A model generated the notes under the pieces. It saw only the letters and a list, made by a program, of their open reading frames with translations. It did not search any database and was not told the origin of the DNA. The position numbers and the translations under genes are program-made. A stretch of DNA of 20,556 nucleotides, taken from GCA-020344715 sp050115935. Lineage in GTDB: Archaea; Thermoproteota; Bathyarchaeia; Bathyarchaeales; Bathyarchaeaceae. The stretch covers positions 1-20,556 of the forward strand of contig JASFPO010000023.1 of NCBI GenBank assembly GCA_050115935.1. Direction: 5' to 3'. The stretch's first letter is position 1, and the number at the start of each line of letters is the position of its first letter. Shown here in pieces: positions 14,764-20,556 of the stretch.

Positions 14764-14774
14764 TGTAAATATAG
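14764..14774 (+). promoter_or_regulatory. TATA box of the membrane-protein gene
   Basis: TGTAAATATAG lies about 45 bases before the TTG at 14817. Initiation near 14796 would give a leader of about 20 bases. This marks the end of the HdrA operon's upstream influence. Confidence 0.4.
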
Positions 14775-14816
14775 AAATGAGACTGAAGAACCAAAGTATC
14801 TAGGCTGAAAATCCGT

Positions 14817-15422
14817 TTGAAAGTAACGCGACGGTTAGTGTATAAGTCTCTTTGCGGCTTTGTACTTAGCTTCTTTGAGAGCGTGAATCAGAATGCTGGG
14901 TTGAAACTCGCCTCATGGTTCATGAGATGCGAGACTTTGGAGCATGTTGATCTTCTGATCAAAGTGTTCAAATGGATTGTTTTGCCTACAAGCCTATTTT
15001 ATCTATTCTCAGGTTTCATTTTCCTCGGAGAGAACGCTTTGGATGCAATCCTTTTGGGAATACTAATCTTCTTCTACAGCAATTTCCTTCCAGATTTGCC
15101 CTCTCTCTTCAGAAGGAAAACTTGGCACGGTACAAGAGATGAAACTAACGATTTGTCATGGTACAAGACATATGCTCTTCTTCTACTTGCTCCACTGTTC
15201 ATTGGGGTCTTGTCTTGTGGAATACACGTAAGATGGAAGACAACAGAAAGCTTCCATAATTTCAAATCGTTGGCAGTATACGAAGTATTTCTTTTTGCAT
15301 TGAGTGTTTCTGCCTTCGGTGGTTTAGCAATCTCCTTTGGGGACACGATTAGGATTCTCTCTCTTCCTATGTACGGGTTGATAGGCTACGTGACTCATCT
15401 AAAGGTTGACCTGTGCTTCTAA
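14817..15422 (+). CDS. Multi-pass membrane protein of unknown function
   Basis: The 201-residue protein has about five hydrophobic segments: 50-70 (FKWIVLPTSLFYLFSGFIFL), 75-92, 118-135 (KTYALLLLAPLFIGVLSCGI), 152-170 and 178-196. The motif FFYSNFLPDLPSLF after segment 2 and the closing GLIGYVTHLKVDLCF loosely recall YdjM/DUF457-type membrane proteins with paired Asp/His motifs. The resemblance is weak and I do not assign it. The start is a TTG at 14817. A Met at residue 36 (base 14922) is an alternative that keeps all the membrane segments. It has its own promoter and is convergent with the KaiC-like gene. Confidence 0.6.
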   Translation: MKVTRRLVYKSLCGFVLSFFESVNQNAGLKLASWFMRCETLEHVDLLIKVFKWIVLPTSLFYLFSGFIFLGENALDAILLGILIFFYSNFLPDLPSLFRRKTWHGTRDETNDLSWYKTYALLLLAPLFIGVLSCGIHVRWKTTESFHNFKSLAVYEVFLFALSVSAFGGLAISFGDTIRILSLPMYGLIGYVTHLKVDLCF

Positions 15423-15444
15423 GCAAAATGAATACATTTTAATA

Positions 15445-15455
15445 ATGAATGTACA
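15445..15455. repeat. Partial copy of the TGTACATTCAT operator
   Basis: ATGAATGTACA is the reverse complement of the first 11 bases of the palindrome at 16265-16280. It lies between the converging ends of the membrane-protein and KaiC-like genes, not at a promoter, so it may be chance or a secondary site. Confidence 0.25.
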
Positions 15456-15467
15456 GGAGGTTCCATG

Positions 15468-16217
15468 TCAATTACTTATAGTGACTTCTAATCCGTTGAC
15501 CTTGTATTTTTTGCTTTGATAGGTTTGCGGGGCGTACCTTCCTCCTGCCTTCTTTATCTGAAGTGTGAGCATGTTTTCCTCTTTACTTAGATCTATGACT
15601 AATTGTGTCATATGTTCTATTGCGGCAAGAAAATCTCTGGGATGTGCGTTCTTCTCTATTGTCCAATAAGCCAGTGTTTTGTATGCAAACAGTGCAGGAC
15701 ATATGTGACCAAAGAATGTCTTTGTGTTTTCTCTTCCCCAGATGTGTTCCAATACTGTTAGACTGTTGAATACTAATCTTGTCCCTTTGCTTATGAACTC
15801 TCTCTCGATTCTTCCAAAGAAATGATGAAAACGCTCAGGATCCCTTGAACTTGGAACTTTCCTTATCCATGATGGTGCCTGATCATAGAAATCGCTAAAG
15901 ACTAACTCACCTTGTCCTCCCGCGTCTGAGAAACAGTCCAAAACCAAGAGCCTATCTTCCCATCTCTTCGGCAATTGCCTAATCATAGGTTGGAAATGGA
16001 ACATTATGGCTTGTGGAGGATAAATGAAATCGAGATATATTACTGAATTCCCTTCCAGAATTCCCTGCTTAATGAAAGCAGCCTTGAATTCACGTGCAAA
16101 CGTTCCAGACTCAACTTCCCACACAACATTCTCACCAAGATATAAGCCCCCTTCAAGAATCTCATCGAGGTTTTGAATTCCTGTCGAATATCGTTCAACC
16201 GTCTTTTCGAGTTTCAT
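15468..16217 (-). CDS. KaiC/RecA-like protein with degenerate Walker A
   Basis: This 249-residue protein follows the archaeal KaiC-like layout. It opens with YSTGIQNLDEILEGGLYLGE, has VIYLDFIYPP where the strand after helix 1 is expected, LLVLDCFSD as a Walker B-like strand, TRLVFNSLTVLEHIW, and ends with strands around MLTLQIKKAGGRYAPQTY. The P-loop should read GxxxxGK[ST], but residues 34-42 read EVESGTFAR, so the Lys and Ser/Thr are gone and ATP binding is doubtful. Such inactive RecA-fold proteins may act as regulators. The ATG at 16217 lies about 10 bases after the expected initiation site; upstream Met codons overlap the promoter. It is divergent from the glutamate dehydrogenase gene, with the palindrome between them. 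Confidence 0.72.
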   Translation of the reverse strand: MKLEKTVERYSTGIQNLDEILEGGLYLGENVVWEVESGTFAREFKAAFIKQGILEGNSVIYLDFIYPPQAIMFHFQPMIRQLPKRWEDRLLVLDCFSDAGGQGELVFSDFYDQAPSWIRKVPSSRDPERFHHFFGRIEREFISKGTRLVFNSLTVLEHIWGRENTKTFFGHICPALFAYKTLAYWTIEKNAHPRDFLAAIEHMTQLVIDLSKEENMLTLQIKKAGGRYAPQTYQSKKYKVNGLEVTISN

Positions 16218-16248
16218 GTGAAATGCTAACCTTTCAAGCATTAAAAGG

Positions 16249-16258
16249 GTTTTTATCC
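16249..16258 (-). promoter_or_regulatory. TATA box of the KaiC-like gene
   Basis: The minus strand reads ggataaaaac directly beside the palindrome at 16265-16280. A protein bound to the palindrome would sit just upstream of the TATA/TBP complex. Confidence 0.45.
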
Positions 16259-16264
16259 AGACAG

Positions 16265-16280
16265 TGTACATTCATGTACA
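16265..16280. promoter_or_regulatory. Palindromic operator between divergent genes
   Basis: TGTACAT-TC-ATGTACA is a perfect inverted repeat with 7-base arms and a 2-base spacer. It lies between the KaiC-like promoter (16249-16258) and the glutamate dehydrogenase promoter (16296-16305). A near-identical design occurs at 18186-18199. Both are placed just upstream of TATA boxes, which fits a dimeric transcription factor. The binding protein is unknown; the ribbon-helix-helix protein encoded at 18242 is one candidate. Confidence 0.65.
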
Positions 16281-16295
16281 TCGTGAACATAAGAC

Positions 16296-16305
16296 TTCTA
16301 TATTT
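16296..16305 (+). promoter_or_regulatory. TATA box of the glutamate dehydrogenase gene
   Basis: The plus strand reads ttctatattt. Initiation about 26 bases on would fall at or near the GTG at 16326, so the message may be leaderless or start at the ATG at 16341. Confidence 0.5.
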
Positions 16306-16325
16306 GAACACTGGTCAATGCAATA

Positions 16326-18116
16326 GTGTGGGAAAGAAGAATGCTCAGTTTGGTGGAACTGTCATTAGAAGAATTAGATATGCTGAGATTGATGGGTGAT
16401 TTCTTTGCTGATAAGCCAAAGATCACGGCTCGGCTTGAGAGCTATACTTCCTCGCACTATGCTCTGGTTTCTACTTATTCAGAACAATTCGTTGTGCCTG
16501 AAAACACTGCTGGAGGAATTCTGGAAAGGTTGAGAGAAAAAGTCAATGCTTCTCAATATCTGCAAATTGAGATTTCCGATACCATTGGAAAAGCTGAACT
16601 ATTATCAGAAGCCGAATTAAACATGCTTCGCATTATGATTGATTACTTCTCTGAAAACCCTAAAATCGTCGCACGAGGCTCACACTTTTCCAATAGAAAT
16701 GAGCTTGCGGATGCCTACCATTGGTTTTTCGGACTCCCTGACCGCGTGGACGGTAACGTAGTAGCCAGAGAGGTTTCAGCAGGACTAGTTATGAAGCTGC
16801 AGAATTCAGTTTCTATACAATTGGAAACTTTGGCCTCCGTGGTGAGGATGCCAAATCCCTATCAGGCTGCACTTAGACAACTAGACATCGCCGCAGAGAT
16901 GCTTGATCTCAACCCAGCAATCCATGAATTGCTCAGACATCCAATGCGTATATTTGTGGCAAATGTACCTGTCCTTATGGATGATGGTGGTACACGCGTT
17001 TTCATGGGTATTCGAGTTCAGTATAACGATGCACTAGGCCCAACTAAAGGAGGTATAAGATACCATCAGGATATAACAATCGATGAAGTAACAGCATTAG
17101 CTGCATGGATGACTTGGAAAACTGCAGTGGTTGGTCTTCCCTTAGGAGGCGCTAAAGGCGGAGTACGATGCAATCCAAAAGCAATGTCCAAGAACGAACT
17201 CGAAAGGCTTACTAGAAGCTATACTAGAGCCATGTCGAGATTTATAGGCCCCTATAAAGATATACCGGCACCAGACGTCTACACTAACGCTCAAACAATG
17301 GCGTGGATAATGGACGAATATAGCGAGATTGTCGGACATAACACCTTTGGCGTGGTGACTGGAAAACCGGTGAACGTTGGGGGCTCACTAGGCAGAAATG
17401 AAGCTACTTCACTTGGTCTAACATACGCAATCAAAAACGCGGCAAAATATCTTGGTATGAAGCTCAAAGGTGCTACAGTAGCCATACAAGGATACGGCAA
17501 TGTTGGATTCCATGCTGCCAAGTTTCTGCACAGTTCTGGGTGCAAAATAATTGCAGTCTCAGATTCCAAGGGAGGAATCTGCAACTTTAGTGCGTTAGAC
17601 CCACAACTTGTACTTGAACACAAACAGAAAACAGGATCAGTTGTCGGCTACGGCAAAGGGGCGCACGCAATCTCTAACAAAGAATTGCTTGAGCTAAAAT
17701 GTGACATATTGGTGCCTGCCGCCCTAGAGAACCAAATAACAAAGGCCAATGCAACAAGGATAAAAGCAAAGATCGTTGCTGAAGGAGCCAACGGTCCCGT
17801 TACTCCTGAAGCAGATAGTGTGCTTTTTCTGAAAGACATCTTCCTTATTCCGGACATTCTTGCAAACTCAGGTGGTGTTATCGTTAGCTACTTTGAGCAA
17901 GTTCAGAACCAGATGAACTACTACTGGACTGAGGAAGATGTACAACAAAGACTGAAGAATATTATTGACAAGGCATTTGCCAATGTGGTCTCGATGATGA
18001 AGCAACACAAGGTTAACATGCGTACAGCGGCGTATGTGTTAGCAGTAAGAAGAGTTGCTGATGCCATGATGACTCGTAGACGAATGCCAATAGTTCCAGC
18101 AATAACCTCAAAGTAG
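16326..18116 (+). CDS. gdhA: Glutamate dehydrogenase with duplicated N-terminal domain
   Basis: The protein has 596 residues, against about 420 for usual hexameric enzymes. Residues 175-596 form the catalytic part: GPTKGGIRYH, MTWKTAVVGLPLGGAKGGVR (Lys265, catalytic Lys277), PAPDVYTNAQTMAWIMDEYS (Asp317), GGSLGRNEATS and the Rossmann motif VAIQGYGNVG (386-394). It catalyses reversible deamination of glutamate with NAD(P). Leu/Val dehydrogenase activity is less likely given the length. Residues 12-168 hold two copies, offset by 81 residues, of an unrecognised domain: LSLEELDMLRLMGDFF...PKITAR and LSEAELNMLRIMIDYF...PKIVAR. It starts at GTG 16326 or ATG 16341. A T-rich terminator follows. Confidence 0.9.
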   Translation: MWERRMLSLVELSLEELDMLRLMGDFFADKPKITARLESYTSSHYALVSTYSEQFVVPENTAGGILERLREKVNASQYLQIEISDTIGKAELLSEAELNMLRIMIDYFSENPKIVARGSHFSNRNELADAYHWFFGLPDRVDGNVVAREVSAGLVMKLQNSVSIQLETLASVVRMPNPYQAALRQLDIAAEMLDLNPAIHELLRHPMRIFVANVPVLMDDGGTRVFMGIRVQYNDALGPTKGGIRYHQDITIDEVTALAAWMTWKTAVVGLPLGGAKGGVRCNPKAMSKNELERLTRSYTRAMSRFIGPYKDIPAPDVYTNAQTMAWIMDEYSEIVGHNTFGVVTGKPVNVGGSLGRNEATSLGLTYAIKNAAKYLGMKLKGATVAIQGYGNVGFHAAKFLHSSGCKIIAVSDSKGGICNFSALDPQLVLEHKQKTGSVVGYGKGAHAISNKELLELKCDILVPAALENQITKANATRIKAKIVAEGANGPVTPEADSVLFLKDIFLIPDILANSGGVIVSYFEQVQNQMNYYWTEEDVQQRLKNIIDKAFANVVSMMKQHKVNMRTAAYVLAVRRVADAMMTRRRMPIVPAITSK

Positions 18117-18133
18117 CCAAATCTAAAGTTCGC

Positions 18134-18146
18134 TTTTTTTCTTTCT
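18134..18146 (+). terminator. T-rich terminator after glutamate dehydrogenase
   Basis: TTTTTTTCTTTCT on the coding strand, 18 bases after the stop, fits the poly-T signal that ends archaeal transcription. No hairpin precedes it, as is normal in archaea. Confidence 0.55.
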
Positions 18147-18185
18147 GGACATGTGTACAAAAAACACCAGATATGTTCATCATCA

Positions 18186-18199
18186 GTTCATTCATGAAC
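18186..18199. promoter_or_regulatory. Palindromic operator, second copy
   Basis: GTTCAT-TC-ATGAAC is a perfect inverted repeat with the same TC centre and outline as TGTACAT-TC-ATGTACA at 16265. Four bases downstream lies the TATA-like cttatag (18203-18209), and the ATG of the ribbon-helix-helix protein follows at 18242. Autoregulation by that protein is an obvious possibility but is inference. Confidence 0.6.
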
Positions 18200-18202
18200 A
18201 CG

Positions 18203-18209
18203 CTTATAG
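18203..18209 (+). promoter_or_regulatory. TATA box of the 641-residue regulator gene
   Basis: CTTATAG lies about 33 bases before the ATG at 18242, so the message should have almost no leader. The palindrome lies right against its upstream side, in the BRE region. Confidence 0.45.
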
Positions 18210-18241
18210 GGTAGTCTTCGCACTTTCAACCTGATGAGAAA

Positions 18242-20167
18242 ATGTCCGTTCATCTTCACACAACAATATCAAGAAAAACAGACGAAATTCTTGAAGAACT
18301 GGCTAGAACCTACGGAACCAAAAGCAGAGTTATAGAAAAGGCTCTTGAAACCATGCTTAGAGTGGAGAAGGTGGGTTCTTGTGAAGACTGCTTGATCAAA
18401 GCTAGAGTTGAAGAGCAGAGTAACCTACGAGAAGCTTTGGACTTGATATCCTTTAGAAGAGATGTCATTGAAAGTCTGTTGAAGGTGGCTGTTGGAGACC
18501 AAACCTTTGATGACTTTCTGGAAGAACAAAAGAAAGAAGCAAAAAATGCAATCGAGCTGTTGAAAAGCTCGATAAGGTGGAAAGCTCCCACGAATTTTAA
18601 AGATTTCCTTGCAGTAGTAGATGAAATAAAGAATTTGACAAGACTCTTTGACATTGCATCTCACAGCGATCTGGACAATATCCTGATTCTCAGACCAAAG
18701 ATTTTTGGGCGAATACCCGAACTCGTTGCCTATCAACTCCTAGTCATACTGGAAGGAATGGAAGCCCCTTTTGACTTGAGAATCATGGGAAACGACATAA
18801 TAATCAAGATGATTCGTAACGATGTGTATCTTCTGAAGAAAAGAGATTGCGAACAGCAGCTTTTCGAACAAATGCAAACAAAACTCTCAGTCATTAAACC
18901 AGGCATTTTCAAAGACAGTCTAGTTTTAGTAGGTCCAGCCTTCATGAAATGGGCTGAGAAAAGTCTCGATGAGCCTGTAGCCGATCTAGGAATGATGATT
19001 GAGGATATTCGAGAGGTCTTGAAGCCGCAAAAACTAGCCGAAGACCCCAGAGAATTTGTAGACGCCCTTCTATCTGCAGGGGTAAAGATGAACTGGCTAA
19101 GAAACTGCAAGATCTCTGAAGAAAATGAAGAAACCTTGAAGATATCCTTTCAGTCCTCAAACCCTTCAATTGCTAGGATTGCAATTGTTGCTTTTTCGCT
19201 CGCATTAGCAACCAGAGGATGGAAACTTGTTTATCATCAGACTGAGTACGACAGTGGCAGCTTGTTGATCAAGCTCGTGGGAGAATCTGAAAAGAATCTT
19301 TTAGACCAACTTGCGGAGATGAATCTCTATCAAGTTGTCAGTAAGCAGTTTCTAGATGTAGTTCCCATCCCTAGAGAAATCTTCGATTCTTTTGCAGCTA
19401 AGGTTTACGAAGGTGATAGGAGGAAGTTTGAGGATATCTACAACGATATGGGAGCAAGAATAGCAAACGCAATACGTATGCTGGCCAAAGGCGATCCACA
19501 AAAAATCCAACTCTTGTCAAGAGACTTCATAATGGAAAATTTGAATCGAGTTCAACCCGATACAGAGGTTAGATTTGTCGATGACGAACATTTCACGCTA
19601 ATCTTCAAGAAAATGGATCCTCTTGTGATAAATAGTCAACGGTTCCTAATAGAATCTATGTTGAAAGCTTTAGGATATGAAGTTTCAACAACAACATTCC
19701 AGAATCTCCTCAACTTCAAGACAAGAAGGGTAGAAAAGCCTGTTTTGGATCCAGTCCCTCGCAGCGCTGTGATGCAAGCACTTGTTAGTGCTATGTCATC
19801 TGATTCACCAGAAGAAGCAATAGAACAAGTCAAATCCACGCTCGACGAACTCTTCCCGCTTAACTATCCATGGACGATAAAGGAAGTGGGTGAACGCCTA
19901 ATCGAAATGTACAGAGAACTTGGCATAGAAGTTGAAATAGAATACTTTGAAGGAGGATTCACTCTCAAATATAGAACATGTCCATACTACAAACTTGTTA
20001 AAGAAGGCCAAAAATCCTGGTTGTGCAACTTCAGGAAAAAAGCCATCGAGCACATAATGACACGTGTAACACGAGGAGGAAAAGGCAGGATAAAAATGAT
20101 AAAATCACTACTGAAGAACGAGCATCCATGCGAATATGCAATATTCTTGACGAAATTCCTTGAATAA
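18242..20167 (+). CDS. Large ribbon-helix-helix regulator-like protein
   Basis: This is a 641-residue protein. Residues 4-40 form a CopG-type ribbon-helix-helix domain (HLHTTISRKTDEILEELART, then KSRVIEKALETML), followed by C47-E-D-C50. The long middle is soluble, mixed helix and strand, and unrecognised. It may hold two related units, since VVAF-like and strand-rich segments recur, but I cannot prove it. The last 62 residues have C580-P-Y-Y, C595 and HPC630EYAIFL. This spacing resembles the Cys-containing output or V4R-like domains of archaeal signalling proteins, which can bind a metal or small ligand. It is probably a DNA-binding sensor. The ATG is preceded by TATA and palindrome, with almost no leader. 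Confidence 0.75.
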   Translation: MSVHLHTTISRKTDEILEELARTYGTKSRVIEKALETMLRVEKVGSCEDCLIKARVEEQSNLREALDLISFRRDVIESLLKVAVGDQTFDDFLEEQKKEAKNAIELLKSSIRWKAPTNFKDFLAVVDEIKNLTRLFDIASHSDLDNILILRPKIFGRIPELVAYQLLVILEGMEAPFDLRIMGNDIIIKMIRNDVYLLKKRDCEQQLFEQMQTKLSVIKPGIFKDSLVLVGPAFMKWAEKSLDEPVADLGMMIEDIREVLKPQKLAEDPREFVDALLSAGVKMNWLRNCKISEENEETLKISFQSSNPSIARIAIVAFSLALATRGWKLVYHQTEYDSGSLLIKLVGESEKNLLDQLAEMNLYQVVSKQFLDVVPIPREIFDSFAAKVYEGDRRKFEDIYNDMGARIANAIRMLAKGDPQKIQLLSRDFIMENLNRVQPDTEVRFVDDEHFTLIFKKMDPLVINSQRFLIESMLKALGYEVSTTTFQNLLNFKTRRVEKPVLDPVPRSAVMQALVSAMSSDSPEEAIEQVKSTLDELFPLNYPWTIKEVGERLIEMYRELGIEVEIEYFEGGFTLKYRTCPYYKLVKEGQKSWLCNFRKKAIEHIMTRVTRGGKGRIKMIKSLLKNEHPCEYAIFLTKFLE

Positions 20168-20556
20168 CTTGAAGAACGCTATAATCCGATCACCAGATTC
20201 TTCCGGCGTGTGCGCTAGGCGTTTTTCTAACTGCTCAAATGTTTCTGTTCTGAAACTGAATCCACTTTTCTGAACCGAGCTGAATTTCTGATTCCCGGGT
20301 TTCTGATTCTGAACCTGTGTAGTTTTTTCTGGTTTTTCTCCATGTTTTCACTCCTCGATTCTGAATCTGTGCACATAAGTTCACATAAATTCATGGAAAA
20401 CCTGAACCTGATTCCACGTTTTAAAATGCTGCGCAACCATGGATTCAATGTGGATTCAGAAAAGAAGGTTAAAACAGGCGATTCTGATTCAGAAAATTCC
20501 TGTTTGAAAAATTGTTACACCTATAGAGGTTGGTGCAACCTTTTTCCATGGTTGGT
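20168..20556. other. Non-coding tail with dense GATTC/GAATC motifs
   Basis: I see no gene in these 389 bases. A T5 run at 20222-20226 could end the regulator's transcript. Eleven GATTC or GAATC words start at 20196, 20258, 20290, 20305, 20357, 20363, 20410, 20442, 20453, 20480 and 20486, most inside variants of ttctgattctgaac. A tandem 10-base repeat (cacataagtt, cacataaatt) lies at 20372-20391. A 73-codon minus-strand frame across it is repetitive (RFRIRNPGIRNSARFRK) and looks like a by-product of the repeats. Confidence 0.55.
20527..20545. terminator. Short hairpin followed by a T run
   Basis: AGGTTG-GTG-CAACCT forms a perfect six-base stem with three loop bases and is followed by TTTT. 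It would fit a plus-strand transcript end, but no gene upstream clearly needs it. The nine bases caaccatgg at 20434 also pair with ccatggttg at 20546. Confidence 0.3.

Noticed and set aside
15465..15491. Eight-codon ORF (MSITYSDF) with a perfect GGAGG, beside the partial operator at 15445.
   Set aside because: It could be a leader peptide, but no gene follows on that strand, and it overlaps the 3' end of the KaiC-like gene.
20227..20448. Minus-strand 73-codon ORF in the GATTC-rich tail.
   Set aside because: Its repetitive Arg/Ser sequence mirrors the DNA repeats, and no ribosome site or TATA box supports it.
1..20556. tRNA, rRNA, CRISPR array and transposase genes.
   Set aside because: Both strands were read for T-loop motifs, regularly spaced direct repeats and transposase motifs; none was convincing. 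A covariance or repeat-finder run could still reveal a divergent one.

Overview
The window looks like part of a chromosome from an uncultivated archaeon, most plausibly of the Bathyarchaeia or a neighbouring Thermoproteota lineage. The reasons are AT-rich TATA boxes about 25 bases before short or absent leaders, frequent TTG and GTG starts, an AbrB-PhoU fusion, a stand-alone Lrp-type RAM domain, ribbon-helix-helix regulators, and a large HdrA/MvhD cluster. The lineage is inferred from gene content only. No rRNA, tRNA, CRISPR array or transposase gene was seen.

Bases 1-2900 hold ordinary genes: a HAD hydrolase cut by the window edge, a GIY-YIG nuclease-like protein, a 12-helix MFS transporter and a small archaeal protein. 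Bases 2900-6000 are looser. They carry an unrecognised 276-residue protein, a YdeI/OmdA-type protein, two tiny very basic proteins (44 and 29-35 residues), diverged copies of a non-coding repeat, and a truncated TauE/SafE permease behind an Lrp RAM-domain gene. A PhoU-family regulator and a DUF2061 membrane protein follow on the minus strand.

The most unusual part is a tight plus-strand operon at 7823-14676. It begins with two tandem proteins that join a ribbon-helix-helix DNA-binding domain to a GcvH (glycine cleavage H)-like domain. Both have lost the lipoyl lysine (Trp and Met take its place). Next come a GltD-like flavoprotein that appears to lack its NAD(P)H-binding domain, an MvhD-like protein fused to a winged helix, a 1004-residue double HdrA, and a canonical MvhD. 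No HdrB, HdrC or hydrogenase subunit lies in the window. I read this as an electron-transfer (possibly flavin-bifurcating) module with built-in DNA-binding sensor proteins. That function is inference.

Bases 14800-20170 carry a membrane protein, a KaiC-like protein with a broken Walker A motif, a glutamate dehydrogenase with a duplicated N-terminal domain, and a 641-residue ribbon-helix-helix protein with a Cys-containing C-terminus. A palindrome (TGTACATTCATGTACA, and a GTTCATTCATGAAC variant) stands beside the promoters of these last three genes, suggesting a small shared regulon. The final 390 bases are non-coding and unusually dense in GATTC/GAATC.
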